NCBI RefSeq assembly: GCF_030867145.1
Contig: NC_134414.1
Span: forward strand, 77,118,504-77,182,503
Source: Opisthocomus hoazin
Lineage: Eukaryota; Chordata; Aves; Opisthocomiformes; Opisthocomidae
Length of the DNA stretch: 64,000 bases
Reading direction: 5' to 3'
The notes beneath the pieces were generated by a model. The model was not told where the DNA came from. It did not search any database and saw only the letters and a list, made by a program, of their open reading frames with translations. Within the stretch, counting starts at the first letter, position 1, and every line of letters starts with the position of its first letter. The position numbers and the translations under genes were made by a program. This document shows, in pieces, positions 38,181 through 52,500 of the stretch.

Positions 38181-40479
38181 GACTTGTCATCCTTTATGAA
38201 GAAGGAGAAAGTGTAATCAGTAGTTAAAATTCTGGTCTCTTACGAGCTCATACACTGATACCTATGATATCTAAATACACTAGATGTTATTTTCATGAAC
38301 AAATTCTTTTTTTCTTGAACTTACACTTTTCTATTTTCTGGAAGAACTTCTTAGCCAGAAGTGATAGATTTGAATTACAGTTGACTTCAGCTGATGGAAA
38401 AATACAAATTTTCCATGTGAAAGAAATCATCTAGCTATTTCCAGCATGTACAGTCCCATACAGGAAAAAAGTCTATTTTGTATTTCATGTGGTCATCTAG
38501 CTCATCTCCTTTCATTTTTCTCACTACTTCTTAAGAGTTCTGTGATATCTATTAGATATAGTCTAAACCACTACAAATTAATTTCAGAAAGCACAAGGTC
38601 TTGGAAATTTGTCTCCAGGTAAGAAATGCAGGTACCTAGAGAGAAAATACAACATAGCGAGGAGGGATTGCTTTGTTTTGGTTGTTGATGTAGAGCTCAT
38701 CTCCTTGACATGTGATTAATCTTAGTAAGTATATACATGTGTGTAGGTTATGTATCAAATTACAGCAACCAGAAGAAGAATAGAACCAGGTGCATCATGG
38801 GCTTGTGCATTTGCAGGGGTCCTGAAACATACAACCGAAGCCTGTCTTTTCAAGGTGGTTATACCTGCTTTGACTATAATTTTGTGGTTGCCTAATTTGG
38901 CACTTTTGCAATATTTTGTGAAAATGATCGTATTTACGAAAACTTCCCTGCAGCTGTTTCTTGTTCTGCAGTCAAACATGCCTGCAATCCAGGGTGGTTT
39001 AACTGGATTTCATAGTATGCCTGCTTGGTAGCTCTAGAACAAATCAGAGTTGAGACGAAAGCTAGAATTCAACTTTCACCCGGGTTCAGGGGAAACAAAA
39101 TTTTAATGTGATAAATGAGACAGTCTCCAGAACAGTGCAGCAGAAGGCCTAGGTAGGAAAATGACCAAAATGCATTGTTATCTCAGTCCGCAGCTGTATG
39201 TGCTTTTTGGTGGGCTGGAGACTGACTGAAGCTTCTGTGCTCTGTTACTGGATGATGCTGTGGATAGTCCAGAGAATAGGCATCTTCTTAAAAGCAAACA
39301 AGGATGAAAAAAAACAGTCTGCTTCCTTCTGTGTATTTGCTGTAGTTTTGTGCATTTTTATGGACGGTAAAGGAATAGAAATTAAATATTTAATAAAATA
39401 AAGGTGACTGGCTTACATCTATTTCCTTTTAGTTTCAGAGTCCTGTCCTCAGTTTAGAGCTGATAGCCCTTAAAGACAAAACAGTGTTTTTATTTAGGGA
39501 ACTGGTTAGAGTAGAAAGTGAGAGATGTAATAGCAGGCAGTGACCTCATGATTTTACTGTATCATTAATCAGTATTTTAAAATCAGTGTTACAACAGCTA
39601 TAGTTAATGTGAATCACTTGGGTGCAGTGAACAGTTGGCCACAGTCCAAAACGTTTCTCTTGCTCTCCACCAGTTCTGTTCTAGCCAACTAATAGCTCAT
39701 CAGGGGACACTGCTGTGTACAGCTCCTGGTCCAGGGATAAGTGTCTTGCATAAAGGAAAACAGCAATTTGGCTGGTTGGGTATATGTATTTATTATTAAC
39801 CAACACAAACAAACAAACAATCCCAAAGAAACAAATCACAAACCTAGCTATAGATCTGCTAGATCATTTAAGTAACTGGCTTTTCATTGATCATAAGATG
39901 CCCTTTGTTTTGTTTGCTTTTATGTGATGTATGTACTTGGAGCAACAAGTGTTTAGGCGTTTTATGGTTAGCTGTAAATCCATTGGTGGAATAAATACAG
40001 TCTCTAGTACCAGGAGGTGTTTGCCTGCATCCCACCATGTAGATAGTATCAAACAGGAAATAAAAGATTGTTCCTGACTTGGGCAATATTTTGCATGAAC
40101 GATAGCAATTATATTTAGGAACCTTTTATTACTCCTTATTTATAGGAGATGTGTGATGGACAGCAAGAATTTAATAAATCATAATGGAAACTGAACGTTG
40201 TAATGAGTTTTTTGTATTCTGGGTGAATAGAACAAAATGTGTATGTGTGTGTTTTGATACATAACAGGAGCTACAGTATGCATTACTACAAAACTGGGTA
40301 ACTAGGTTTTTATGCAATTTTTCATTTCCAGGTTAACTGGTAACTTGTATACTTCTGTAGAGCCCATTGAAAAATGTAATCTTTGTGATAATCTGTAGAT
40401 GCCCTGTAATGCATCATTGAAATGCCGCTGATGATACTACTAAACATCTAATTGATCAAGCTCTTTTGTTTCTATGCAG

Positions 40480-40546
40480 AAGCTTCAGTATGAGGCGGGG
40501 TGGATGGCGGAAACGGGCTGGCGATGGCGATGGCTGGGGAACATGG
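40480..40546 (+). CDS. REV1: REV1 exon 2 (start codon; residues 1-19)
   Basis: The acceptor is TCTATGCAG, ending at 40,479. The coding part begins at ATG 40,490, with A at -3, and encodes [19 protein letters not shown]. The donor is GTATGT at 40,547 and the exon ends in phase 0. The conserved MRRGGWRKR start fits vertebrate REV1. The basic stretch may serve in DNA binding or nuclear import. Confidence 0.95.
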
Positions 40547-43500
40547 GTATGTTGAAAACCAAGTGGCTTTTGGTTTTGGTTTTTTTAGTTGTTTTTGTTT
40601 TTTAAAGAGGTAAATGGCACTGTGGTTAAAAAGGGTTTACAGTTTTGTTATATGTGGTAAAGGTATGCTATAAATTAAATCCTTTTCCTTCACTTGAAAG
40701 CACATAATTAAGTTCAAAAGAAATTTTAAAAATTACCAGGTTTTGAAGTCTTCATTCGCAACAATCCACTAAATTGCATTATTAAGAAGTGCAGGCACTT
40801 ATTTAAATCACCATTTAAAAACTAAACTAAACAATTTTAAAACTATTTATGGTTGTCCCCACCACATTCTGTATGGTTGGACAGACAATAACTGAGGCAC
40901 CCAGTTTACAAAAATATTTACAATACCACTGTCTCATGTATATTTAGGAACTGAAAATACATGGAGCTTAATGAATATTCTGTACATTGATTGTTTAGGC
41001 AATGAGCCTCTGATTTAGCATCCAAACTTGCGTCCTTCCCTTATTTCTTTTTGCTTCTTTCTTATTCTATAAGATTTTTTAGTATAGATAGAATCTTTTT
41101 CTTATAGACTAAAATAAAATAATGATGAAATAAATCCTGCCATGTCCAAGATGCAGTTGTCTTGTAGGTAAGAATTTAGGGTGGAGGATTTGCTATTTTT
41201 CATTTGGAAAAACAATAAGTCTTTTGTATGTCAACCAAAATCAATTTGAAAGAATGCTGCCTACCTTTCCAGTCTTATAATTGACCGGTTTCTGTCTGTA
41301 AATGTTAGAAAATAAGACTAGCATCATGGCATTTGTTTTGTTCTGTTTTACCTTAAAAACTAGGGTGGGTACATGTCGGCAAAGGTTAAGAAATTGGAGG
41401 ATCAGTTCCGGTCAGATTCAGCCATACAGCACCAGAGGGATGGAAATTTATCAAGTATCTTTAGTGGAGTCGCCATCTATGTCAATGGCTTTACAGGTGA
41501 AGCCTTTATTTTTTTAAGGATCTGTTCTGTTTTGTTCTAGTGTCTCTTTATCATCCTAAGTGGAGTAAAGAACTGTAAAACACGTAAGTTTGCAGTGAAG
41601 TAAATGCATAACAATTACTGTATAAATTATGTATATTATGTTCCTTTGTATTTCATTATGAAGGTTTTCAATATAAAGTCAGATTTAGATTCTGACTATA
41701 AAAATTACTTTACTGAATCGTCTGCATGAATGGTCGCTGACAGAAACAGGAGTAATTTTTTCCACCTTTCTTCGATCTTATCTGAAGTGAAACCTTTTAA
41801 CTTCCTCCATACTCCTACATATATTATATTTTTAATTTTCGAAACTATTGATGATTGCATTGGACTTGGAGTGTATGCACTAAATTTACGTTAGGGTGGA
41901 TATGTTGGGGGTTGACTTGCTCAGAATGGCATAATGCTTGAGACAGTGAACCCAGTAATAGTGGAAGGAGGAATGAGAAGAGGTAAGACATATATATGCA
42001 TTGTCTGTGGTGGACTGATAGTACACATTAACAGGGGTAAGATTTTTAATCTACCGTACTTACGTTCATGTTTCTCCTGGGTTCTGTAAAGCAGCTTAAT
42101 AACCTTCTTGAAACTTCCCAGAAGCCTTTTTCAGGGACCTATGCCAGGAATGTTGTGACTGTTACATAACTGATGCGTGCAGCTTCTGTGATGCAGAGCA
42201 GTACTGGTTTGAGCACAGGGCTCAAACAGACTGAAAAAGATGAAGGTGGACATGTTAAACTATTAATACATCTGAATCAGTTATTTAATACAGGCAGTTT
42301 CTTTAGTGAAGATCCAGTATTTGCATATTCTTCAAGGTAGTTGTTCCTAGATAGAGCTCTGCAAGATGGTTGTCCAGAAGGCTGGAGTAGGGAAGATAAC
42401 ACTTGGAGAAAATGTGTGCTATTTTTAGTTAAAAGTTAAAGGTATGATGAAGTGTTAGAAATATTTTGAGAGGTAACAATAGGCCACTGGAAGGAATTGT
42501 AACTCTGTTCTTTAAAAAAAATTCTTCCTTCCTGTATTGATAAACTTTTTTTTTTTTTTTTAGTTTCTTGTGCCATATATGCTATTCAGAACATTGTCTT
42601 TGTGCTGACATTTGTGCACTTTTTGGTGCCACCGTGACACCACTGCAAAGGTTTTCCAAAAGCTAAAACTTTTTTCTCTTTTTTTCTTCCCCCCCCCCCC
42701 CCCCGCATGCAAAATAAGTACTTTTTTTAACATGATTGCGGGGATAAGAGATGTTAGTTTTTAAGGTATTCTCTGTTCCCTGTCACAGGTCAAGAGTAGC
42801 CTAGTAAGGAAAGAGTGAATTAACTGCTTCAGTAAATCAGAAATTGTATAGTAGGAATTCTGTGCTGTTGCTAAAACCTTTTGATATTAATTCTTTCCTA
42901 TTACTTCGGGGTATAAACTATTCTCACAAAGTCAGGTGAAAAGATAAGTGAGTTAACCTAATACTTGATTTTGTGTTACGTTGATGTAAAGTGTTTTTTA
43001 ATGTAGTTTAGCATTAAATCTACTCGAGTATTTCCCCCCCTGCCTCCACCGTGCATGTTGTGGAAGGATCCTCTATAACAAGTAGAATGTTTACATTTTG
43101 AATCAGTCTCTTCAGGAACACAGTTTTCTACAGTTCTTCAGAAATGCTTTTCTGATTTGTTCTTTGAAGAACTTGTAAGGTTTTTCAGGAGAAAAACAAT
43201 AGTTTGTACTCTTTCTGATTGTTGCATCATGTTTCTCAATTAAAGTTGTTTTTCTTACTGTATTTGCTGACACAAAACATGAATATTTCTGGTTTTAATT
43301 TCATAGATCCCTCAGCTGATGAGTTAAGACGGCTAATGATGTTGCATGGAGGCCAATACCATGTGTATTATTCCAGATCAAAAACAACTCACATCATAGC
43401 CACAAATCTTCCAAATGCCAAAATAAAAGAACTGAAAGGAGAGAAAGTAGTTCGGCCAGAGTGGATCATGGAAAGGTAAGTTTAGATCTACTGCTTTTGG

Positions 43501-46500
43501 AGATTTCGCTGTTTAGGAAAAAAAAGAATAAAAATCTGGAGAAACAGCATTATAGAAAATTGCATTTTGAGATTATGGTTTAGTTTAAAATAAAGCTATC
43601 CTTGCAACAAAGTAAAAACACCACTGTTACATTGAAGATATGCTTCTTAGTGATTGTTCCTTAAGACACTTAACTAAGAACATTCATAAAGTCTCAGGCA
43701 TATCAGGAAGCCAAACATTATCCTGTTGATTCCATTTAATATCTAATCAATTGACCATCCTTCATCTCAGTGTGTTTAAATAAGTACCAGATGATTGTTT
43801 TTTAACTCTTGCCTTTTGTGTTGCATAAATTTCATTTTGTCTGTAAATAAAGTAGAATGTAAATTGAAAAGCATTTTCATAAAATTTAATTAATCCATCT
43901 AAACATTTATCAGGTTGTGAGTTTGTAACAAAACAAAGACAAAATAAAAAAAGCACACCACAAGTTTTATTTAAAAAGAATTTATGTTATTTGGTTTCTC
44001 TATGCACTGGGATATAAAGGATCAACCCAGGTAGTGCTCAGGTCCTTGAAATAGATGGTAGCCAGGGTCAGAGCAGTTCATCTGGCTTGCATCTGTCTTC
44101 CATCTGAGGAACCCATGGGAAATAGAACAGGCAGGAATATGTTCTGGAGATCATTCTGTCGGTGTCATGCTATTCTTAAGTAGCCTCTTTTCCTAGATGA
44201 CCAGCAGAAACAGGCAAGGAATTGTTCTGCATACATACCTGTAAAATCCTAATTGCAGTTCCTGTTTTCAGTTTGCTGATTTTCAGTCCTTTGGATTCAG
44301 CTGTTTCATATCATGTATCTTTAAGGTAAATTTTTTAAACTTTAGTCAGAAATGATAGGTTCCTCAGTTTGGAAAAAACTTCAGGTACATTTTTTTAAAC
44401 AGTTTTAGGGCCTCACCCATGAGATTAAGGACTTGGAAAATTGGTCGTAGGTGTGTGTTTATTTGAAAGATGTGACTGTTTTCACATTAAAGCTCGTTAC
44501 GATTTTAACCAGGTTGGAAGAATCAATTTGTATACATTCAGTAGAGACTTGCTAGAAGCTCATGTATGAAATCTCCTAAAGATATCCTATGATGTCTTGT
44601 ATTCAGATTCTGCATCTCCTGGTTCCAGAAGGTTGTACTGTAAAAGAAGTCACAAGATCTGAGTGTAGACAGATGCATGGGGTTGGGCATAAGGAGACAG
44701 GGAACTCAGTGTCTCAGTAGAACAGGGTTCATGTCAGAATCTGGAATAAAAGCTAATTTCACAACAATCCTTCGTGTTCTTTCCCTTCCTCTCAACAGTA
44801 TTGAAAAACACTCGTTGATTAAATACTCCATCTCTGTGTATGGAATACCAAATGATGTTCTCTTCAGTAGATCAGTTGGTGAAAATCAGTGCAGTGGATG
44901 TAGAGGTTCCAAATTTGTTGAATATTCATGTGCACACCATATTAGTGCGATATGATGGGTTTGGATTTTTTTAGTTTGGTTAAGAATCAACCATAAAATG
45001 TTACTGTCACAAATTTCTGGTAGAGCAGTGTTGTTAGATCTTCAGTCTTGTCATCCACAGTTGCTAAATGAAAAGGTCGTTTATCTGTGGAGCTTTGATT
45101 TATTTCTTTATGTGCACACATTATGATCTAGTCCATAATTACATGATCACATGCCATCTTTTTTCAGTATGGTACCTGCCACGTTCTCTTCACAGAAAAG
45201 ACTGAATTCACAGAATCATAGAATGTTAGGGGTTGGGAGGGACCTCTGTGGGTCATCTACTTCAATCCCCCTGCCAAAGCAAGGTCTCCTAGAGCAGGCT
45301 GCACAGGACCTTGTCCAGGCCGGGCTTGAATATCTCCAGAGAAGGAGAATCCACAACGCCTCTGAGCAGCCTGTTCCAGCACTCCGTCACCCTCAAAGTG
45401 AAAAAGTTCTTCCTCATGTTCAGCTGGAACTTCCCATACTTCAGTTTGTGCCCGTTGCCCCTTGTGCTGTCGCTGGGCACCACTGAAAAGAGTCTGGCCC
45501 CATCCTCTTGACACTTACCCTTAAGATATTTATAGGCATTGGTAAGGTCCCCTCTCAGCCTTCTGTTCTTCAGGCTGAACAAGCCCAGCTCCCTCAGCCT
45601 TTCCTTGTAGGAGAGATGCTTCAGTCCCCTCTTCATCTTTGTAGCTCTCATCTGGACTCTCTCCAGTAGCTCCTCATCTTTCTTGAACTGGGGAGCCCAG
45701 AACTGGACACAGTCCTCCAGATGGGGCCTCACTAGGGCAGTGTAGAGGGGGAGGAGAACCTCCCTCGACCTGCTGGCCACACTCCTCTTAATGCACCCCA
45801 GGATCCCACTGGCCTCCTTAGCAGCCAGGGCTCACTGCTGGCTCATGATGAACCTGTCATCCACCAGGACACCCAGGTCCCTCTCCACAGAGCTGCTCTC
45901 CAGCAGGTCTGCCCTGAGCCTGTACTGGTGCATGGGGTTGTTCCTCCCCAGGTGCAGGACCCTGCACTTGCCCTTGTTGAACTTCCTCAGGTTCCTCTCT
46001 GCTCAACTCTCCAGCCTATCCAGGTCACGCTGAATGGCTGCACAGCCTTCCAGTGTATCAGTCACTCCTGCCAGTTTGGTGTCATCAGCAAACTTGCTGA
46101 GGGTGCACTCTAACTCTTCATCTAGGTCATTGATGAATAAGTTGAAGAAGACTGGGCCCAGTACTGACCCCTGGGGAACACCACTAGTTACAGGCCTCCA
46201 AATAGACTCGGCGCCGCTGGTGACAACCCTCTGAGCTCTGCCATTCAGCCAGTTCTCAATCCACCTCGGATTTTCCAATTCAGTGCAAAAATTTTTTGCA
46301 ATTCAGGTTGCAAATTGCCAATTCAGTGTCTTGTTTTTTGCTTCTTGTCTCTGTAACCCTGTTCCTTACTTTCTGCATGTGACTCAAATTCTTTGCTGAT
46401 AATGGAATGAATAATTAATTCCTGTCTTTTATGGGTGCTTCTCACTATAGCATCTGTCTGCTTTCCAAAGATTAATGAATTTACCACAGCACTTATTACA

Positions 46501-49500
46501 ATGGCTATTATTTTCATTTTTTTTGTTTGAGATCCACCAAAAAGACATTAAGGTAAAACACCAAAAATGTCAATAATTTGGAATATGCCATGTGAACTGC
46601 GTAAGATAAGATTTTTCAAAGATATTTATAAAAGGATGACAAGGCGTATGTTGAAGCTTATTGCTGTATTAAAAATTTTGCATATTCTGAGCTGTGAACA
46701 TTCTGAAGTATGGTCTAAAGTCAGACTCTCATAAACCTGTTGTTAAATGGAAGTAGCTGTAGAATTTTAGTTAGTTATCATCACATAGAGATCCTGTGGT
46801 AAGAGTAGTTGCGAAATCCAGTACTGCAGAGTATTGTGTGATTGCTTTGGCGAGAGAATCATTCTTTCTGCACTCCCCTTGTTGGGTGTTTTTGCTACCT
46901 CTCTGTTTCTGGAACAAGTGAAGGAAGAGACTTGCAGGTAGACCTCCTTGCTATATCCTTCTTCCTCTGTTTCAAAAATACATGACACAATTATGTAGCT
47001 TGGAAAGGTTGTAGTGCAGTGTCCAATGGAAGCCAAGTTAAGCTGATCTGAGAACTTGACTTTCAAATTTGAATATTCTTCTAACAAACGTTCTTTGATA
47101 TTAACAATAAAATCACTTTTCAGAGATTGAGGACAACTAACCACTAAAATGAGCTGCCAGTAGAATTTGTGGATTCCTTATTTTGATTTTCAGATTGAGT
47201 GAATGTTTTTCTTTAAAGATCTGTGTTAATGTAACACAAGTGTGAAGAAAATAGTTTGAAAAATTATTTCAAGTAATAACCAGAAAAAAACCCAAACAAT
47301 TAGTGTGGTACATCACACTTCATTTTCTTTTCCTGATGAGGATTCAGAATGCAAAATATTTGAATAAATAAAAGCTACCAGTCTTAAAGCCATACAACTT
47401 TCAGAAGAGATGCTATATTATTTTAACACAGTAACTTCCTTTTGGAAACTGTAGCAGAGCATTGAATGGGAAGGAGATAGCTTTTACAGCTGTGTTGGAA
47501 GCAAATGGAGCAGGTCTGCTGTTGAATGGTGGGGCAGCCTCATGACAATCGATATGAAAAAAGTTGAGGTACTCAATATTGCCTTTTTTCAGTGTTTAGT
47601 GGCAAGGTCTACTTTGATGTCTTGAAGGCCTGTGTGCCTAGGGGCAGAGTTTGGAGAAAAGAAACACTGTCAAAGGTATAGGAAGCATAAATTGTGGTTC
47701 ACTTAAGGAAACATGACATATACAACTCTACAGTACCAGGTAGAATGTGTTAAAGGGAGCTGAAGAACCTGCCTGATAGCAGTGTTACCCCACTCTCTGT
47801 CATCTTTGAAAATTCGTGGCAATCAGATGAGATTTTCCAGAAGACTGGATCGAAGGCAAATGTCGTGCTTGTCTTCCAAAAGGGAAGGAAGAAGAATCCA
47901 GGGAACTGCACTGTGATCAGCCTCACCACAGTCACTGAAGGCTATGGAAGATACCTTCTTGGAAGCTCTATCTAGGGTGGCAAATCATGCCTGAGCAGCC
48001 TGGTTGTCTTCTGTGGTGAGATAACTGGACAGCGAGAGAAAATTAGATATCATTTGCTTTGACTACAGTAGGGCTTTTGACACAGTCCCCCATTGCATTC
48101 TTTTAATCAAATTGGGGAGGTATGGATTGCATAGTGGGCTGCTAGCTGGGTGAAGAACTGGCTCATACAGTAGTGGTCAGTTCAGAGTTGAACTGGCAAA
48201 TGGTTGCAAGTGGCATTTATAAAGGGTCGATACTGGGGCAGATGCAGTTTGATGTCTTTGTTAACAATGTGGACATTGGTGATGCAGTGAAAAGTACCTT
48301 CAGCAAGTTTGTGGATGACAGCAAATAGAAGGGAACAGCTGATATACTGGAGAGCAGGGCTGCCCTTTGGAGAGTCTCAGCAAGCTGGGGGAATGGGATG
48401 ACAGAAACTTCACGAAGTTCAACAAAGTCAAATGCAGAGTCCTGCACATGGTGCAGAATTAATTCCATGCAACCAGACAGGCTAGGGACTTACTGGCTAG
48501 AACACACCCTTGTAGGAAGGACTTGATGTTCCTGATGGACTAGAAGTTGACCACGGAGCAGCAGTTGTGCCCTTCTGGAGAAAAAGGCTAGCAGCATACT
48601 GGGCTTGCATTAGCAAGACCATAGCCAGCAGGTCAAGGGAAGTGATTCTTCCAGTCTATTCTGCACTTCTGAATCTGCGTCTGGAGTTCTGTGTCTGATT
48701 TTGGTCTTCTCAGTACAAGAAAGATACTGAAAACTGGAGTGAGTTCAGAGGAGAACCACCACCATGAATGGGGTTCTGGAACGTGATATATGACAAGAGT
48801 CTGAGGAAGCTGGTTTTGTTCTGCTTGGAGAGAAGACTAGGAGGGGATCTGATTGTCTTCCGTTACCTATATGGAGGTTACAGAGACTGTAGAGAGCCAG
48901 ATTTTTCTTGAAGATGCACAGCAAGAGGACAAGAGGTAGTAGTCGCAAGTTGCAGCAAAGAAAACTTTGACTAAGGAAAAGATTTTTCACAGTGAGAGTA
49001 AGCAGTGGAACAGGTGCCTGGAGATGTTGTAGAATCTCTGCCCTTGGACATACTCAAAAATTGGGTGGACTCAGCTCTGCGCAACCTGATCTGACTTTAA
49101 AGATAACCCTGCTTTGGACAGTGTTTGGACTAGAGACCTGCAGAGGTTCTTTCCAACCTAATTTTTTTAGTGATTATGAATTCTGTGATCCAGGGGGTGT
49201 GGAATGGAGAAAGACGTTGAATGATGCATCTAAAATAGGATTCTTATTGCTGCTTTTTAATACAGTTTGAAAAAAAACAAACCAACTGTGTATTGATCTA
49301 GTAATGCAGCTACTCCAGTAGCCATTTTTAGGGCTGTGTTTACTATCCCATTCCCATGGAAACCTTACCGGGTCTCTGTGTATATGCCTAACTAGTTTTA
49401 ATTCATTTAATTGGGAAATGCAATCTCCCACTATATTCTTCTCTAATTGCAGCAAAAAAGCTCCTAAGGGCTTTTGTTCCACTGTCTAGCTCCCTTGACA

Positions 49501-52500
49501 ATAGTGCAGATTTGAGCTAGTTAAAAAGCACAAGAGAAAGTATTCAGGTATAGAAGAACGGAAAAACAGTATCCGTCTCTAAGCTAAATTATCTTTAAAA
49601 TTTTGAATCCAGTTGTATCTTCAAAACTGAATGCTGATATTAAGCTTCTTTGATATGAGAGAGGTTCCTCTGCTGTAAGAAGTTTCAGCATCTCTGACCC
49701 AGTGTTCAATATGAAGAATTGTATATGAAGAAGAGGTGAAGTATAGGCTGGGAAGGCTGTTACTTCTACTGCTAGCAACAGGCGTTGGGGTGGAGAGATG
49801 AAATCGTGCTGTGGTGTATTTTTGAGAGGATTCCACTTCGAAGTCCATGACTTCCCTAAGGAATTTGGCAGTTACTGAAGTACAACTGCAGTTTCAGTGG
49901 ACAAAGAAAAAGAAGAGAGATACAGTGGAACACACAGGACAGAACTGAAATGATTCTGGTAGATATTTTTGGAAGGTCTATTTGGAAATACTGTCTAGCT
50001 TTCTTCGATGAATTTTCTCACAAGAAGGGGTTATTATCCTTTTGGAATGGAAAAAGTAGTTCATCTTTAATAGTGAACCACATCTAGCTGACCTTCAAAT
50101 TCTACCCAGATTTGCTTGGTACACATGCATTTGCATTGTTCCAAGTTAAAGATCTCAGTCAGCATTGTTCAGTTAAAATAACCTGGACCACTCACCAATT
50201 ATTTTTTTTTGACTGGGCATTGTTTATTTTGGTTTTGAAGTTAAGTATTTGTGTTTTGTGTGTGTCAGTTTGAGAAGAGAAATGGATGTAGACAACTGAC
50301 CAACACAACCGCGCAAGTACCTTTTGCGGTATCAGTCATCATAGCACAAATTACTTTTAAGTTCAATCCACTTAGTAGTGGGAAGGGGGTTGTGGAAGGG
50401 ACTGCAAGTACGTATAGCAGAACAGCAAAAGGTAATGACCAAAGTAATAGTTTATTGTACATGAGGTATTTTTTTAGCATAGAAGGTGGTTTGTTTTTTT
50501 TTAAATGCCTTAAGTAGTAACCTGTTCCTTTTATTTTTTGTTTCAGCATTAAAGCTGGACGTCTCCTCTCACACATTCCATATCAGCTTTACACCAAGCA
50601 GTCAAGTGTTCAAAAAGGTCTCAACTTTAATAGCATATGCAAACCTGAAGATGCCATGCCAGGGCCAAGCAATATAGCTAAAGATCTCAACAGGGTGTAA
50701 GTGTTTCTGATCTTGTAATGCAGATGCTAATCATTGACTCATAATGGATTTGCATTTATAACTGTATAGCATTTTAAAAATTCATTTCAGCTTTAAAAGA
50801 GGGAGGCTCTGAGGCACTGAAATTTAAAAATAAAGTATAGCTATGTAAGTAGTTCAGGACAGAACTACAGTTACCTTGACTCCAAGCCTTGCCTCTAGTC
50901 TTTGGACCACAGTTTGCTTGATAACATGACCTAGGAGTCCCAGGATATAGTATATCTGTGTGGAAGCAACAGACAGTCATTAAAGGATTCTGACTAGTGA
51001 CACTGAACAGTAGGTCTTTATCTCAAGAACAAAAAGCTGGTATGATTTGATTACTTTTGCTAGAGGTGCCTAGGAACAAATATGAATGCATGCTAGTTGT
51101 TAAGAACTTTCTTTAGCTTCTTTTAAAAAAAAGTCTCAGCATACCTTATGTATGCTAACACCAAGGTTTAAGTCACGCTTGAGAGAGAAGATGGGTTAAA
51201 ATATCCAATTACAGTATAAAAAATTTTCCTAAGAGACCTGAGAAGGGAATAGAAAAGAAAGCACCAGAGAGACTCTTAACTGGCAGAGGAATTGGAATTT
51301 GGAAAGAATCCTTCTACAGAATAGTCTCTTCGAGTGGATTTTTTTTTTTAAGAGGATTCCTGCATTGTTTTCAGAAGCACATGTTTGTTGTTCAGAGGCA
51401 AGAATTGTAAAATTGTAGAATGGTTGAGGTTGGAAGAGACCTCTGGAGGTCATCTGGTCCAATGCTACTGCTCAAACAGGGCCAAACAAGATGCTATAAT
51501 TTCTGATTTGTAATGGTGATCTGTGTTCTTCCATGGTCCACTGATTTATTTAAAATCCAGTTCTGCATAATGCTGAGGAGACTTTACCATGAGTATGATT
51601 TGTCTGTATTTAGGAAAAATAAAACCAGTGCCACAAAATTAATATCTTAAGCAGTATTTCTTACCTGTATTTATACAATGAGTAATACAATCACTCTACC
51701 TCTTACTATTGCACTCTTAATGTTTTTTAAATGAGAGGAATATTCAGACTTCCAAAAATACCAATTTAGTCTGAAAAGCATGAGTTTAAAAGTCTGCCCT
51801 ATCCCCTGATCCTAAATATATACCACTGGATATGCCACTTTCAACCATGCAACTCATGAAAAATGTTATGTTTAATGTAATTTACGATTGTGGTAATCTT
51901 AACCAAATTGTTGTCACAGTTAATTGGCTTCCTGGTTTCACTGGTGTACTGGATAGCTGATTATTTCCACCTTTTCTTTGTGTACTTGAATTGCTAGCTT
52001 TGGGATTTGGGAGTGATGGTTGGATTTTTTTCAGCAGCTCAAGAGTGTGCACAACTCTTGAAGGCTTTAGTTTTAATTCCACTTAGGGTTTGTTACAGAG
52101 TTAGTTTTCTGAATGAACGCTTTGCCCCTGCACTGTCTGAGTAAATGTAAATTGCCAGTGCATTTGTGGCAGAATGCTTTGGTTTATGTGCTTAAAAGAT
52201 GAAAAGTAGTTTGTCTGGAATTTTGTCAGCTGTTTTCCTTGAAAGAAGATCAAATGAATCTAACGCATTAATCTAAAATAATTTTCTAAAATATGGAAGT
52301 TTTCTATGTATACTTTCTTTTTTTCTCTTTTTTTTTATTGCTTGTAAGTAGATGAACACATCTCTTGATAAAAAGATAACTCCTTCTGATGGTTTGCATA
52401 TTTATGCACCATTCATGCTGTCCATGGCCACACAGTTCTGTTGACAAATAAATAATGACTGTAATTCGATTGGAGACTGGTGGTCAAATTATAGGCCTTG

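Larger units (their letters stand above)
25573..40479 (+). other. REV1: REV1 intron 1 (about 14.9 kb)
   Basis: It begins GTGAGC and ends TCTATGCAG. The first 0.7 kb is CpG island with a CGG-repeat stretch (about 25,576-25,596) and a C-run near 26,060-26,071. The remainder is AT-rich unique sequence plus three antisense CR1 pieces (29.5, 31.0 and 37.9 kb). No additional coding exon was found. Confidence 0.7.
43476..50546 (+). other. REV1: REV1 intron 4 (about 7.1 kb)
   Basis: GTAAGT to TTTGTTTCAG. It contains an antisense CR1 (45.2-46.3 kb) and an old sense-oriented CR1 (47.75-49.2 kb). The remaining sequence is unique with no coding content recognised. Confidence 0.85.

Noticed and set aside
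43219..43479. An ORF starting upstream of REV1 exon 4 with a hydrophobic N-terminus
   Set aside because: The part before 43,307 is intron ending in TTTCATAG. The conserved BRCT sequence starts exactly after it.
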